From Stagnihabitans tardus (GTDB lineage Bacteria; Pseudomonadota; Alphaproteobacteria; Rhodobacterales; Rhodobacteraceae): 64,000 nt of DNA. Each line of letters opens with the position of its first letter. Positions within the stretch are counted from its first letter, which is position 1. The notes beneath the pieces were generated by a model that worked only from the letters and a program-made list of their open reading frames with translations, had not been told where the DNA came from and searched no databases. Positions 52,225 to 60,918 of this stretch are shown one piece after another. The DNA lies in the NCBI RefSeq assembly GCF_009925085.1, contig NZ_JAABNR010000002.1, positions 124,001 to 188,000 of the forward strand, in the 5' to 3' direction. Both the position numbers and the translations under genes were made by a program.

Positions 52225-53189
52225 GCGCGCCTCCGCAAAAGGATGTGAAGGAAGACCGGCGCCCCGATCAGCGCGGTCAGGATGCCGATGGGCAGCTCGG
52301 CGGGGGCGGTCAGGACGCGGGCCAGGACATCGGCCAGGACAAGGAGCGCGCCTCCCCCTAGCGCGGCCAGGGGCAGGATCGCCCGGTGGCCCGGCCCCAG
52401 CGCCAGCCGCAGAAGATGCGGCACCACGACGCCGATAAAGCCGATCCCCCCCGCCAGCGAAACGGCGGCCCCCGTGGCCAGGGCGGTCATCACGATGGCC
52501 AGGACCTTCAGGCGTTCCACCCGGTGGCCCATGTGAAAGGCCGCGGCCTCTCCAAGCGCCAGGGCATCCAGCCCCCGGGCCAGGCGCGGGGCGAGGAGCA
52601 GCACCGGCAGGATCACCAGGGCCCCCAGCCCGACCTTTTGCCAGGTCGCGCCTCCCAAGGAGCCCATCGACCAATAGGACAGGTCGCGCAGCTGCCGGTC
52701 ATCGGCCATGGTGACCAAAAGCCCGGTGACCGCGCCCCCCAGAGCTGAAAGCGCGATCCCGGCCAGAAGCAGCCGCGCGATATCGGTCCGTCCGCCGCTC
52801 TGCGCGATCCGCGCCAGAAGCGCCACCGCGCCCCAGCCGCCCAGGAAGGCCGTCCCCATGACGACCCAAGGCCCCGAGCCACCGAGCACGATCCCCACCA
52901 CCGCGCCCAGGGCCGCCCCGGGCCCCACCCCGATCACCCCCGGGTCCGCCAAGGGATTGCGGAAGAGCGCCTGCATCAGCACGCCCGAGACCGCGAGGCC
53001 GCCCCCCACCAAAAGCCCCAGCATCAGCCGGGGCAGGCGGATGTCCCAGAGAACCAGGCTTTCCTGCGCAGAGAGCCCGGTCCGCAGGCCCTCCGCCAGC
53101 CGCAGGGGGGAAAGCCCGGTGGCCCCGGTCCCCAGGGCCAGGAGAACCACTCCCAGCAACGCCAGGGGCGCCAGGCGCTGCGCGGTCAT
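52221..53189 (-). CDS. hmuU: Heme ABC transporter permease
   Basis: 322-residue FecCD-family permease with about ten membrane helices (LAPLALLGVVLLALGTGATG, GLLVGGGLAVSGVLMQALFRNPLADPGVIGVGPGAALGAVVG near 60-100, GIGFIGVVVPHLLRLALGPGHR near 253-274). The RNPLADPxxxGVxxGA stretch is the family hallmark. The long open frame upstream is the shadow of hmuT. Coupled by overlaps to hmuT and hmuV. Confidence 0.95.
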   Translation of the reverse strand: MTAQRLAPLALLGVVLLALGTGATGLSPLRLAEGLRTGLSAQESLVLWDIRLPRLMLGLLVGGGLAVSGVLMQALFRNPLADPGVIGVGPGAALGAVVGIVLGGSGPWVVMGTAFLGGWGAVALLARIAQSGGRTDIARLLLAGIALSALGGAVTGLLVTMADDRQLRDLSYWSMGSLGGATWQKVGLGALVILPVLLLAPRLARGLDALALGEAAAFHMGHRVERLKVLAIVMTALATGAAVSLAGGIGFIGVVVPHLLRLALGPGHRAILPLAALGGGALLVLADVLARVLTAPAELPIGILTALIGAPVFLHILLRRRA

Positions 53190-54022
53190 CCCTTGGCCCC
53201 GTAAAGCGCGGTGTTCAGCGCAATCGCGGCCTCTCCGGTGCGGGGGCCGAAGCCCAAAAGGAAGATCCCGTCCATCGAGATCACCCGCCCGGCCAGCCCT
53301 GCCGAGGTCTGGCCCAGGGCGGGATGGGCCGCGATCATCTCGGGCGTGATCGACAGCTCGCCCTCGCGGTCCATGACCAGGATGGCCCCAGGGTTGGCGG
53401 CCAGGACGGCCTCGTCGGTCATCGGCTTGAAACCGGTGAAGCCCGTGGCGGCATTGATGCCCCCGGCCAGCGCGATGATCCCCTCGGCCGAAGAGCCCGC
53501 TCCGCCCGCCATGACCGACCCGCCTTGCAGCGACAGGACAAAGAGCACCGATTGCGGCGCGGTGACGGCGGCGGCCAGGGCCGCAGCGCGGTCGAGGTCG
53601 GCCTGGACCTTGGCCAGCAGGGCCTCTGCGCTCAGCCCCAGGGCCTCGGCGGTGGCGGTGATCTTGGCCAGGACCCCCGGCCCATCGGTCGCGCCCGGCA
53701 GGGTGACGAAGCGCGGACCGGCGGCCTTCAGGACCTCGACCACCGGAGGAGGGCCGGCGTCTTCCTCGGCCAGGATCAGGTCGGGGGCCAGGGACAGGAC
53801 CCCCTCCGCCGACAGCGCCCGGACATAGCCGACATCGGGCAGGGCCAGGAGGCTCGCGGGATAGGTCGAGGTCGTGTCCCGGCCCACCAGCTGCCCCTCG
53901 GCCCCCAAGGCCGCCACGATCTCGGCGATGGAGCCGCCCAGGACCACGACACGGGGCGTGGCAGCAAAGGCGGGCAGGGCGACAAGGCAAGAGCCCAAAA
54001 GGACAGCGCGGCGCGAGATCAT
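53186..54022 (-). CDS. hmuT: Periplasmic heme-binding protein
   Basis: 278 residues with signal peptide MISRRAVLLGSCLVALPAFA (about 1-20), then a TroA-like fold. The DTTSTYPASLLALPDVGYVRALSAEGVLSL-type region (about 49-78) holds the Tyr that ligates heme in HmuT/ShuT. Delivers heme to HmuUV. ATGA-type overlaps with hmuS and hmuU place it in hmuSTUV. Confidence 0.94.
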   Translation of the reverse strand: MISRRAVLLGSCLVALPAFAATPRVVVLGGSIAEIVAALGAEGQLVGRDTTSTYPASLLALPDVGYVRALSAEGVLSLAPDLILAEEDAGPPPVVEVLKAAGPRFVTLPGATDGPGVLAKITATAEALGLSAEALLAKVQADLDRAAALAAAVTAPQSVLFVLSLQGGSVMAGGAGSSAEGIIALAGGINAATGFTGFKPMTDEAVLAANPGAILVMDREGELSITPEMIAAHPALGQTSAGLAGRVISMDGIFLLGFGPRTGEAAIALNTALYGAKG

Positions 54023-55032
54023 GCGAAGGCCTCCTCCAGGTGCGGCAGGGCCTCGACCATGGCATTCCAGGCCTCGCCCGTGCGGTCCTTGCGATAGGCG
54101 AAGATCTGCAGGATCAGCTCTCCGTCGGCGTCGAAGGCCTCGATGGAGACGGCGGGGCCAGTGGCGGTGGGCTTGACCACATGCCAGACCTCGGCAATCC
54201 GGTCGCCGCGCAGGTGCAGGTTGAAACGCGGGTCCATGATGTTGATCCAGGGGCCCATGAGGGTCGTCTTGCCGATCGGGCCGGAGTGGATCTGGATGCA
54301 GCCCGCATTGCCGACAAAGATCATGACCGGGATTTCCGAGAAGGCCGCCAGCTCCAGCGCCGCCAGGACCGCGCCCTTTTGCAGCGGCCGCGCATGGGGC
54401 GCGCCCGCGATGCGGTTGGCGCCGAGGCGGTTCATGCCCAGGTCCTTGACCATCCCCAGGAACTGGTGGCTGTCCGTCATCGCGGCCCAGGCCTTGCGCA
54501 GCGCCTCGGCCCTTTGGGCATCGCCGCGCGCGGGCTCCACCGCCGCGCGGGGGGAGAAGTCGGGCATCGCCCCCGGCACGGCCAGCGCCGCCACCAGCCG
54601 GTCAAACCCCGCGACATCCGAGGCCGCCGTCAGGTGGATCTTGTGGACCGCATCCCCCGCCGCATCGAAGACCTGGATCGAGCGCTTGTCGCCCTCTTCC
54701 ACGGCATAGGCATGGACCCAGTGCTTGGCGAAGATCCGCAGGTCGATCTCGGGCGAGAGCACCATCTGCGCCCAAGTGCCGGAGTGATAGGGCCGGTAGA
54801 CCCCCTTGCGCTCATGCACGCAGTTGCGGTTGCGCGTGAGCGCCATGACATCACCCAGCTCGCCCACCAGGGGAATCAGCTGATCGGGATGGGGCGCCAA
54901 GGCGGTGACGCCATGGCCGAGATGGGCCGCGACAAGGGCGGCCTCGGGCAGTCCATGGGCCTCGGCCAGGTCACGGGCGCGGGTTTTCGGGTTCTCGGCG
55001 CGCCGGGTGCGCAGGGCAGCGGAATCGACCAT
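54019..55032 (-). CDS. hmuS: HmuS/PhuS-type heme-degrading or heme-carrier protein
   Basis: 337-residue cytoplasmic protein of the HemS/HmuS family with two similar halves (residues about 10-170 and 175-335), including VMALTRNRNCVHERKGVY in the first and IFVGNAGCIQIHSGPI and MDPRFNLHLRGDRIAEVWHVVKPT in the second. Accepts imported heme and passes or breaks it. First gene of hmuSTUV, divergent from the TonB receptor. Confidence 0.93.
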   Translation of the reverse strand: MVDSAALRTRRAENPKTRARDLAEAHGLPEAALVAAHLGHGVTALAPHPDQLIPLVGELGDVMALTRNRNCVHERKGVYRPYHSGTWAQMVLSPEIDLRIFAKHWVHAYAVEEGDKRSIQVFDAAGDAVHKIHLTAASDVAGFDRLVAALAVPGAMPDFSPRAAVEPARGDAQRAEALRKAWAAMTDSHQFLGMVKDLGMNRLGANRIAGAPHARPLQKGAVLAALELAAFSEIPVMIFVGNAGCIQIHSGPIGKTTLMGPWINIMDPRFNLHLRGDRIAEVWHVVKPTATGPAVSIEAFDADGELILQIFAYRKDRTGEAWNAMVEALPHLEEAFA

Positions 55033-55087
55033 GGGTCCTCCAGAAGGATGGGGGCGCGTCTGGCGGAAGGCTGGTGCGCGGGGATAC

Positions 55088-55140
55088 TTGACAATTTCTG
55101 TCGGATTCTCTACTTCCCTATTCCTGACAAATCAAGTCAG
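55088..55140 (+). promoter_or_regulatory. Putative hmuR promoter and iron-responsive operator
   Basis: TTGACA at 55088-55093 is a good -35, with a weak -10 (TACTTC) 17 bases on. Downstream, CTGACAAATCAAGTCAG (55124-55140) is an inverted repeat containing TGA-N9-TCA, the form of the RirA iron-responsive box. In Rhodobacterales the regulator could instead be IscR, Irr or Fur. It lies in the 179-base gap between hmuS and the receptor. Confidence 0.45.
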
Positions 55141-55211
55141 AAAATCCTGCACGCCAGCACGACGGCATTTCGCCCGGCCAGCCCCTCGCAGACCACCTTG
55201 GGGACACTGCC

Positions 55212-57275
55212 ATGAAACGCCTGCCTCTGACCGCCTCGGTCGCCTTCCTTGCCCTTTGCACGCCGCTTCAAGCGCAAGAGACGGGTGCCTTCCAGCTTCT
55301 GGGCCGCCTGATCTTTGGCGCCGGAGCCACCAAGCTCGCGCTCGACACGCCGCAATCCGTCACCGCGCTGGAGGCGGGCGATTTCGACCGCAGCCAGCCC
55401 GAGACCCTGTCCGACCTCTTCCGCGCCGTGCCGGGGGTGACGGTGACCGGGGCCTCGGCCCGGGCCCTGGGGCAAAGCTTCAACATCCGCGGCGTGGGCA
55501 ATGCCGAACAGGCCTCGGCGGAAGAGCGCATCAAGGTCTCGGTCGACGGCGCGCCGAAGTTCTTTGAGCAGTACCGGATGGGGTCCTTCTTCGGCGACCT
55601 CGACCTTTACAAGCGGGTCGAGGTCCTGCGGGGGCCTGCCGCCTCGACCTTGAACGGGTCGGGGGCGATTGGCGGGGCGGTGAACTTCACCACCAAGGAT
55701 GCGGCGGACTTCCTGGCGGAGGGCGATGGAAGGGCGGTCAGGCCGAGCCTCTCTTACGGCTCGAACGGCGATTCGCTGCGCAAGGGGGTGATCTTCGCGC
55801 AGCGCGCCGGGAACATGGAGTTCCTCGGCGCGGTCAACCAATCTTCGGGCGGGGTCGTGGTGGATGGCAATGGCACCGCGATTGCCGGAACGGCGCATGA
55901 GAGCTGGTCGGCCCTGGCCAAGGCCAAGCTGACCCTGGCCGAGGGCCAGACCCTGACCTTCGCCTATAGCCAGACCGATACCGACCTGAAGGGTGCGCTG
56001 GTGGCCCAGACCGGAGGCGCTGCCGCCTCGGGCTTTGGCACGGCCGATATCGCGGCACGCGACACGACCGCCACCCTGACCTGGGCCAACTCCGTGCCCG
56101 AGAATGACCTTCTGGACCTGACCGTCACCCTCTCGCGGACCGAGACCGAGGTGACCAAGGACAACTTCTCGATGGGCGCCATGTGCGGGGCGGGCAGCCT
56201 CCAGGTCCTGTGTGACGGCCAGTTCAGCTATGCCACCACCGCGCTGAAGGCCGAGAACCGCATTGCGCTCGCCGCAGGCAGCGTGATCCTGGGCGCGCAG
56301 CTCTCCTCCCAAGAGCGGACGGCGACCTCGTCTCTGGGCGCCATGGGCTTCCACCCCGAGGGCACCGACGACAAGCTTGGCCTTTATGCCCAGGGCGAGT
56401 TCACCCTGGCCGACCGCCTGACGCTGATCCCCGGGGTGCGGCTTGACCTTGGCCAGCGCAGCCCCTCGGCGGCGTCCATCGCCCAAGGCGCGACCGAGGC
56501 CGATACCAGCGCGGGATCGGCCAAGGTCCAGGCGCTTTACGAGGTGAGCGACAGCCTCGGCCTCTTCGGCACCTGGGCGCAGACCGAACGGATGCCCACG
56601 CTGGACGAGCTCTATTCCTATGGCACCAGCCGCGCCGGGGCGGTGCAGGTCCCGAGCCTGGACCTGCAGAACGAAAGCGCCGAGACCTTTGAGCTGGGCC
56701 TGACCTGGCAGGGCCAGGACCTGATCTCCGAGGGCGACAGCTTGCAGGTGAAGGCCACCGCCTTCCACAATGACCTGGACAACCTGATCGCCGCCAATTC
56801 GACCGGGGCAACGGGCTCGACCGCCTTCGTCAACATCTCGCACGCGCGGACCTGGGGGGCCGAGATCGAGGCCGCCTATGACGCCGAGCGCTGGTTTGCC
56901 AACCTCGCCTATGCCCATGTGAAAAGCCGCAACCTGACGACGGGGACGAGCTATGGAACGACGCTGGCCGATACGCCGGCCGAGAACCTGGCCCTGACCT
57001 TGGGCGCCAAGCTGCCCGCGCAGGGGCTGACGCTGGGCTGGCGGGTCAATGGCCATGCCGATATCACCACCGCCTCGGCCACGACCTCGGGTCCGGGCTA
57101 TGCGACGCATGACCTCTTCGTCACCTGGACGGCGGAGGAGGGCCCGCTGGAGGGCATCGACGTCTCGCTGACGGTCGAGAATGTCTTCGACCGCGCCTGG
57201 CGCGACAACCTTGCGCTGGATTCGGGCGAGGGGCTGAACGCCAAGCTGACCATCGGCAAGACCTTTACCTGGTAA
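55212..57275 (+). CDS. hmuR: TonB-dependent heme/hemoprotein receptor
   Basis: 687 residues. Signal peptide about 1-22 (ends TPLQAQ), plug domain about 40-160 (VSVDGAPKFFEQYR, VEVLRGPAASTLNGSGAIGGAVNF), then a beta-barrel ending in the outer-membrane signature TFTW. Position beside hmuSTUV and its own exbBD-tonB indicates heme uptake. The FRAP-box position reads ERMPTLDELY, and the following segment to LQNESAETFELG contains no His, although the conserved heme His of HmuR/HemR normally lies there. Confidence 0.88.
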   Translation: MKRLPLTASVAFLALCTPLQAQETGAFQLLGRLIFGAGATKLALDTPQSVTALEAGDFDRSQPETLSDLFRAVPGVTVTGASARALGQSFNIRGVGNAEQASAEERIKVSVDGAPKFFEQYRMGSFFGDLDLYKRVEVLRGPAASTLNGSGAIGGAVNFTTKDAADFLAEGDGRAVRPSLSYGSNGDSLRKGVIFAQRAGNMEFLGAVNQSSGGVVVDGNGTAIAGTAHESWSALAKAKLTLAEGQTLTFAYSQTDTDLKGALVAQTGGAAASGFGTADIAARDTTATLTWANSVPENDLLDLTVTLSRTETEVTKDNFSMGAMCGAGSLQVLCDGQFSYATTALKAENRIALAAGSVILGAQLSSQERTATSSLGAMGFHPEGTDDKLGLYAQGEFTLADRLTLIPGVRLDLGQRSPSAASIAQGATEADTSAGSAKVQALYEVSDSLGLFGTWAQTERMPTLDELYSYGTSRAGAVQVPSLDLQNESAETFELGLTWQGQDLISEGDSLQVKATAFHNDLDNLIAANSTGATGSTAFVNISHARTWGAEIEAAYDAERWFANLAYAHVKSRNLTTGTSYGTTLADTPAENLALTLGAKLPAQGLTLGWRVNGHADITTASATTSGPGYATHDLFVTWTAEEGPLEGIDVSLTVENVFDRAWRDNLALDSGEGLNAKLTIGKTFTW

Positions 57276-57285
57276 GGAGATCGGC

Positions 57286-58125
57286 ATGCGGCGTTTTCTT
57301 GTTCTGCTGGCGCTGATCGCTGCCCCCCTGGCGGCGCAAGACCTGCCGCAGGCCGTCCCCGCACCGGGCGCACCGCTTCCCTCCGTCTCTCCCGTCATGC
57401 CGGGGGAGACGATGGCGCCGGGCGCCGCCGTTCCCGCCGCGCTGCCCGCCGCCGAAACCGACCTCGTCCAGATCGTCCTGCACGCGCATTGGGTGGTGCA
57501 GGCGGTCATGGCGGCGCTGGCGGGCATGGCTTTCCTGGTCCTGACCGTCCTGGTCTTCAAGACCGCCGAGATCGCGCTTGCCGCCCGGCGGCTGCGCCAG
57601 ACCCTGCGGCTTGCGGCCGCCGACCCTGGGGCGCCGCTTCCCGCGCGCCCCGAGCCCGGGGCCGCCATGCTGCGCCTGATCCGGGCCGAACTGGCGGGCC
57701 TGCCCGGCCAGATCGGCGCCGTCGAGGCCGAGGGCCTGCGCGAGCGCTGCCGCATCGGCCTGACCCGGATCCAGGCGCGGGCGCTGCATGGCCTGCGCTC
57801 GGGCGTGGGCCTCTTGGCGCAGATCGCCGCGACCGCGCCTTTCATCGGGCTTTTCGGCACGGTCTTCGGCATCATGAACGCCTTCCTCGCCATCGCGGCG
57901 ACCAAGACGACCAGCCTGTCGGTCGTGGCCCCGGGCATCGCCGAGGCGCTTCTGGCCACCGCCGTGGGCCTTGGCGCGGCGATCCCTGCGGTCCTGGTCT
58001 ATAACTTCCTGACCCGCCGCATCGCGGTCTATCGCCATGGCCTGGGCGATGTCGAAGCCCTGGTCGAAAGCCACCTGAGCCGCGAGATCGAGCGCCGTCG
58101 CCTGGGGGGCCGCGATGCGCTTTGA
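57286..58125 (+). CDS. exbB: ExbB/TolQ-family proton channel protein
   Basis: 279 residues: signal peptide about 1-18, a Pro/Ala-rich periplasmic stretch, then three membrane helices typical of ExbB (about 70-90, with IAATAPFIGLFGTVFGIMNAF near 186-206 and AVGLGAAIPAVLVYNFL near 226-242). Powers TonB with ExbD. Ten bases after the receptor; overlaps exbD by 11 bases. Confidence 0.94.
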   Translation: MRRFLVLLALIAAPLAAQDLPQAVPAPGAPLPSVSPVMPGETMAPGAAVPAALPAAETDLVQIVLHAHWVVQAVMAALAGMAFLVLTVLVFKTAEIALAARRLRQTLRLAAADPGAPLPARPEPGAAMLRLIRAELAGLPGQIGAVEAEGLRERCRIGLTRIQARALHGLRSGVGLLAQIAATAPFIGLFGTVFGIMNAFLAIAATKTTSLSVVAPGIAEALLATAVGLGAAIPAVLVYNFLTRRIAVYRHGLGDVEALVESHLSREIERRRLGGRDAL

Positions 58126-58519
58126 CCCCGATCCCGCAGAAGAACTGGCCGAGATCAACGTCACGCCCTTTATCGACGTGATGCTCGTCCTGCTCATCGT
58201 CTTCATGGTCGCCGCCCCCCTGTCGACCGTGGACGTGCCCATCGACCTCCCGACCTCGGGCGCGGCCCCCGCGCAAAGGCCCCCCGACCCGGTCTGGATC
58301 ACCCTGACCGCAGGGGGCTTCGTGCTGGAGGATGTCCCCTTGGCCGAGGGCTCCCTGGCTGCCGCACTCGACGCCCGCACCGGGGCCAAGCGGGACACCG
58401 CGCTTTACCTGCGCGCCGACCGCGCCCTGAGTTATGGCCAGCTCATGCAGGCGCTGGATGACCTGCGGGCGGCGGGTTACACCAAGGTCTCGCTGGTGGG
58501 GCTGGAAGCCGCGCCATGA
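58115..58519 (+). CDS. exbD: ExbD/TolR-family protein
   Basis: 134 residues. A single N-terminal helix with the functional Asp in INVTPFIDVMLVLLIVFMVAAP (about 12-33), then a periplasmic domain (TALYLRADRALSYGQLMQALDDLRAAGYTKVSLVG). Forms the proton-motive-force motor with ExbB. The stop overlaps tonB (ATGA). Confidence 0.95.
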   Translation: MRFDPDPAEELAEINVTPFIDVMLVLLIVFMVAAPLSTVDVPIDLPTSGAAPAQRPPDPVWITLTAGGFVLEDVPLAEGSLAAALDARTGAKRDTALYLRADRALSYGQLMQALDDLRAAGYTKVSLVGLEAAP

Positions 58520-59325
58520 CCACCGCGCCGCTTTGGTTGCAGATCGACCCGCCCCGCCCCGGGAGGCTTGGCGGCTGGGTCTTCTCGGGGCTGGTGGTGG
58601 CCGGGATCAGCGCTGGCCTTGCGCTTTTGGCCGCCCCCGCAATGGCGCCGGTCGAGAGCTTTGCCGTCACCCTCGCCGCGCCCTTGCCCCCGGCTGCGCC
58701 TCCGCTGACCGCCATGTCAGAGCCCGCGCCTGACCCGGTTCGGCCCCCCGAGCTCATCGCTCCGCCCGCGCACTCTGAGGTGGCGCATGAGATCACGCCG
58801 CCCAAGCCCCTGACGGAAACCGCGCCCCTGCCGGTGGCTCTGCCGCGTCTGGCCAGCGGAACCCTGCCCGACACCGCCCCCAAAGCCATGGCCGCACCGG
58901 AGAAGCCCATGGCGGCTGAGAAACCTGTCGAGAAGCCGAAGAAGCCTGCAAAGAAGACCCAAAAGAAGCCGAAGACGCCCGCCACCGAGCCCGCCACCGA
59001 GCCCGCCGCCGCGCCTCAGCCCGAGGCCGCAGCGCCTGCCGTCGCGGCCAAGGCCTCCGGCAGCGCCTCGCCCAAGGCCTGGGCCCAGGCGGTGGTCAAG
59101 CAGATCCGCAAGACCGCCAAGGCCCGCAGCCCGGGGAAGGGCGTGGTGCAGGTGGGCTTCACCGTGGGCAAAGATGGCAGCCTGACCCAGGTCAGCGTGC
59201 TGCAAAGCTCGGGCGATGCGGCGGTGGATGCCCTGGGCCTCGACCACATCCGCCGCGCCGCCCCCTTCCCGCTGCCGCCAGAAGGCGCGAACCGCAACCT
59301 GGCCTTCGCCTTCGAGCTGCGGTGA
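58516..59325 (+). CDS. tonB: TonB energy-transducing protein
   Basis: 269 residues: an N-terminal membrane anchor (about 20-44), a long Pro/Lys/Ala-rich spacer (about 60-180, with KPAKKTQKKPKTPATEP), and a C-terminal TonB domain with VVQVGFTVGKDGSLTQVSVLQSSGDAAVDALGLDHIRRAAPFPLPP. Probably dedicated to the heme receptor two genes upstream. The family identity is clear from architecture. Confidence 0.93.
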   Translation: MTTAPLWLQIDPPRPGRLGGWVFSGLVVAGISAGLALLAAPAMAPVESFAVTLAAPLPPAAPPLTAMSEPAPDPVRPPELIAPPAHSEVAHEITPPKPLTETAPLPVALPRLASGTLPDTAPKAMAAPEKPMAAEKPVEKPKKPAKKTQKKPKTPATEPATEPAAAPQPEAAAPAVAAKASGSASPKAWAQAVVKQIRKTAKARSPGKGVVQVGFTVGKDGSLTQVSVLQSSGDAAVDALGLDHIRRAAPFPLPPEGANRNLAFAFELR

Positions 59326-59343
59326 AGCAGGTGGAAGGGGGCC

Positions 59344-60090
59344 CTAGCGCCCCATCCAGCCGCCGTCCACGGTCAGCACCGTCCCCGTGACATAGGCGCC
59401 TGCCGCCGAGGCCAGGAAGACCACGGCCCCGCCGAGGTCCTCCGCCCTCCCCCAGCGGCCCAGGGGGATGCGCGCCAGGATGGCGGCGTTGCGGTCGGGG
59501 TCGGCGCGGAGCGCGGTGGTGTTGTCGGTCTCGATGTAACCCGGCGCAATGGCGTTGACGGTGATGCCGCGCGGGGCGAGTTCGTTGGCCAGGGCCTTGG
59601 TCAGCCCCGCCACCCCATGTTTCGCCGCCGTATAGGCCGGAACCCTGATGCCCCCCTGCATCGACAGAAGCGAGGCGGTCATCACGATCCGCCCTCCGTC
59701 TTGCATCACCTTGGCGGCGGCTTGCGACAGACGGAAGGGGGCGGTGAGGTTGACGGCCAGGACCTCCTCCCAGTCGGAAAGCGGATGGTCGGCCAGGTCG
59801 TGGCGGCGGATGATGCCCGCGTTGTTCACCAGGACATCCAGCCGCCCGAAAGCCGCCTGGGCCTGGGCGATCACCGCCCCGGCGTCATAGTCGCCGCCAA
59901 GGTCGCAGGTCAGGGCCGCAAAGCGGCGGCCCAGGGCGCGAATGGCCGCTTCGGTCTCGGGCATGGCGCGCGAGCCCAGGCCCACGACATCCGCCCCCGC
60001 CTCGGCCAACGCCAGCGCCATGGCCTGGCCGATGCCAGACCGCGCCCCGGTCACCAGGGCCACCTTTCCCGTCAGATCGAAGAGCCTCAC
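59344..60090 (-). CDS. kduD: 2-dehydro-3-deoxy-D-gluconate 5-dehydrogenase
   Basis: 248-residue SDR: TGARSGIG near 14-21, NNAGIIRR near 88-95, Ser in VMTASLLS, YTAAKHG (Tyr/Lys) near 152-158 and the VDGG ending. Starts at GTG overlapping the kduI TGA (GTGA). KduD reduces/oxidises the diketo sugar made by KduI in pectin/hexuronate breakdown, giving KDG. Adjacency to kduI makes the assignment stronger than SDR homology alone. Confidence 0.93.
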   Translation of the reverse strand: MRLFDLTGKVALVTGARSGIGQAMALALAEAGADVVGLGSRAMPETEAAIRALGRRFAALTCDLGGDYDAGAVIAQAQAAFGRLDVLVNNAGIIRRHDLADHPLSDWEEVLAVNLTAPFRLSQAAAKVMQDGGRIVMTASLLSMQGGIRVPAYTAAKHGVAGLTKALANELAPRGITVNAIAPGYIETDNTTALRADPDRNAAILARIPLGRWGRAEDLGGAVVFLASAAGAYVTGTVLTVDGGWMGR

Positions 60091-60917
60091 AGCAGCGACC
60101 CCGGGGCGATCATGTCCATATCCTCAAACACCTGGTTTTCTCCCGCCATGCACCAGATGAAAGTATAGCGCCCCGTCCCGCAGCCCGCATGGACCGACCA
60201 GGGCGGAGAGATCGCCGCATCGCCGTTCTTCATCACCAGGTGGCGGGTCTCCTGCGGCTCTCCCATGAAGTGGAAGACGACGGTTGCCGGGTCCATGTCG
60301 AAATACAGATAGGTCTCGCAGCGGCGGTCATGGGTATGGGGCGGCATCGTATTCCAGTTCGACCCCTGGGCCAGCCGGGTCAGGCCCATCAGCAGCTGGC
60401 AGGTCTCCACGACATTCGGATGCAGGAAGCGGTAGATCACACGCTGGTTGTTGGTCTCTTGCGCGCCCAAGGAGACGGGCGAGGCCATGGCTTGGGTGAT
60501 CTTCTTGGCGGGCAGGGATTTATGGGCGGGGGCGGAGTTGCCGTAGAACTGCGCCGGGGTCTCGGTGAGGCTCTCAAACATGACCTCCCGCGTGCCGGCG
60601 CCGAGGTAAAGCGCCTCTTCGGTGCCGATGTCGTAAGCCACGCCATCCGCCGTCACCCGCCCCGGGCCGCCGATGTTGATGAGCCCCAACTCGCGGCGTT
60701 GCAGCAGGAAATCGGTGCCGGTCAGGGGCTTGGTCTCGGCGGGCAGGGTCAAGGGCGCCAGGGGCATGGCGCCCAGAAGGATCATCCGGTCCTCGTGGGA
60801 ATAGGCCATTTGCAGCGTGCCGGGCTGGAACAGGCCCTGCACCAGGAAGTTCTTGCGCAGGCCCTCGGTGTCGAGCGTTTTGGCGTGGTCGGGGTGGAGC
60901 GAGCGGTAGATTTGCAT
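60087..60917 (-). CDS. kduI: 5-dehydro-4-deoxy-D-glucuronate isomerase
   Basis: 276-residue KduI cupin-type isomerase. The metal-site region NTMPPHTHDRRCETYLYFDM (about 194-213) with its His residues, FHFMGEPQETRHLVM, and PPWSVHAGCGTGRYTFIWCMAGEN are diagnostic. Converts 4-deoxy-L-threo-5-hexulose uronate for KduD. One base separates it from the GH28 stop; coupled to kduD by GTGA. Confidence 0.96.
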   Translation of the reverse strand: MQIYRSLHPDHAKTLDTEGLRKNFLVQGLFQPGTLQMAYSHEDRMILLGAMPLAPLTLPAETKPLTGTDFLLQRRELGLINIGGPGRVTADGVAYDIGTEEALYLGAGTREVMFESLTETPAQFYGNSAPAHKSLPAKKITQAMASPVSLGAQETNNQRVIYRFLHPNVVETCQLLMGLTRLAQGSNWNTMPPHTHDRRCETYLYFDMDPATVVFHFMGEPQETRHLVMKNGDAAISPPWSVHAGCGTGRYTFIWCMAGENQVFEDMDMIAPGSLL

Positions 60918-60918
60918 G

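Noticed and set aside
59337-59353. GGGGC/GCCCC stem between tonB and kduD as a bidirectional terminator
   Set aside because: Five-base stem overlapping the kduD stop codon, with no U-run on either side; too weak to call.
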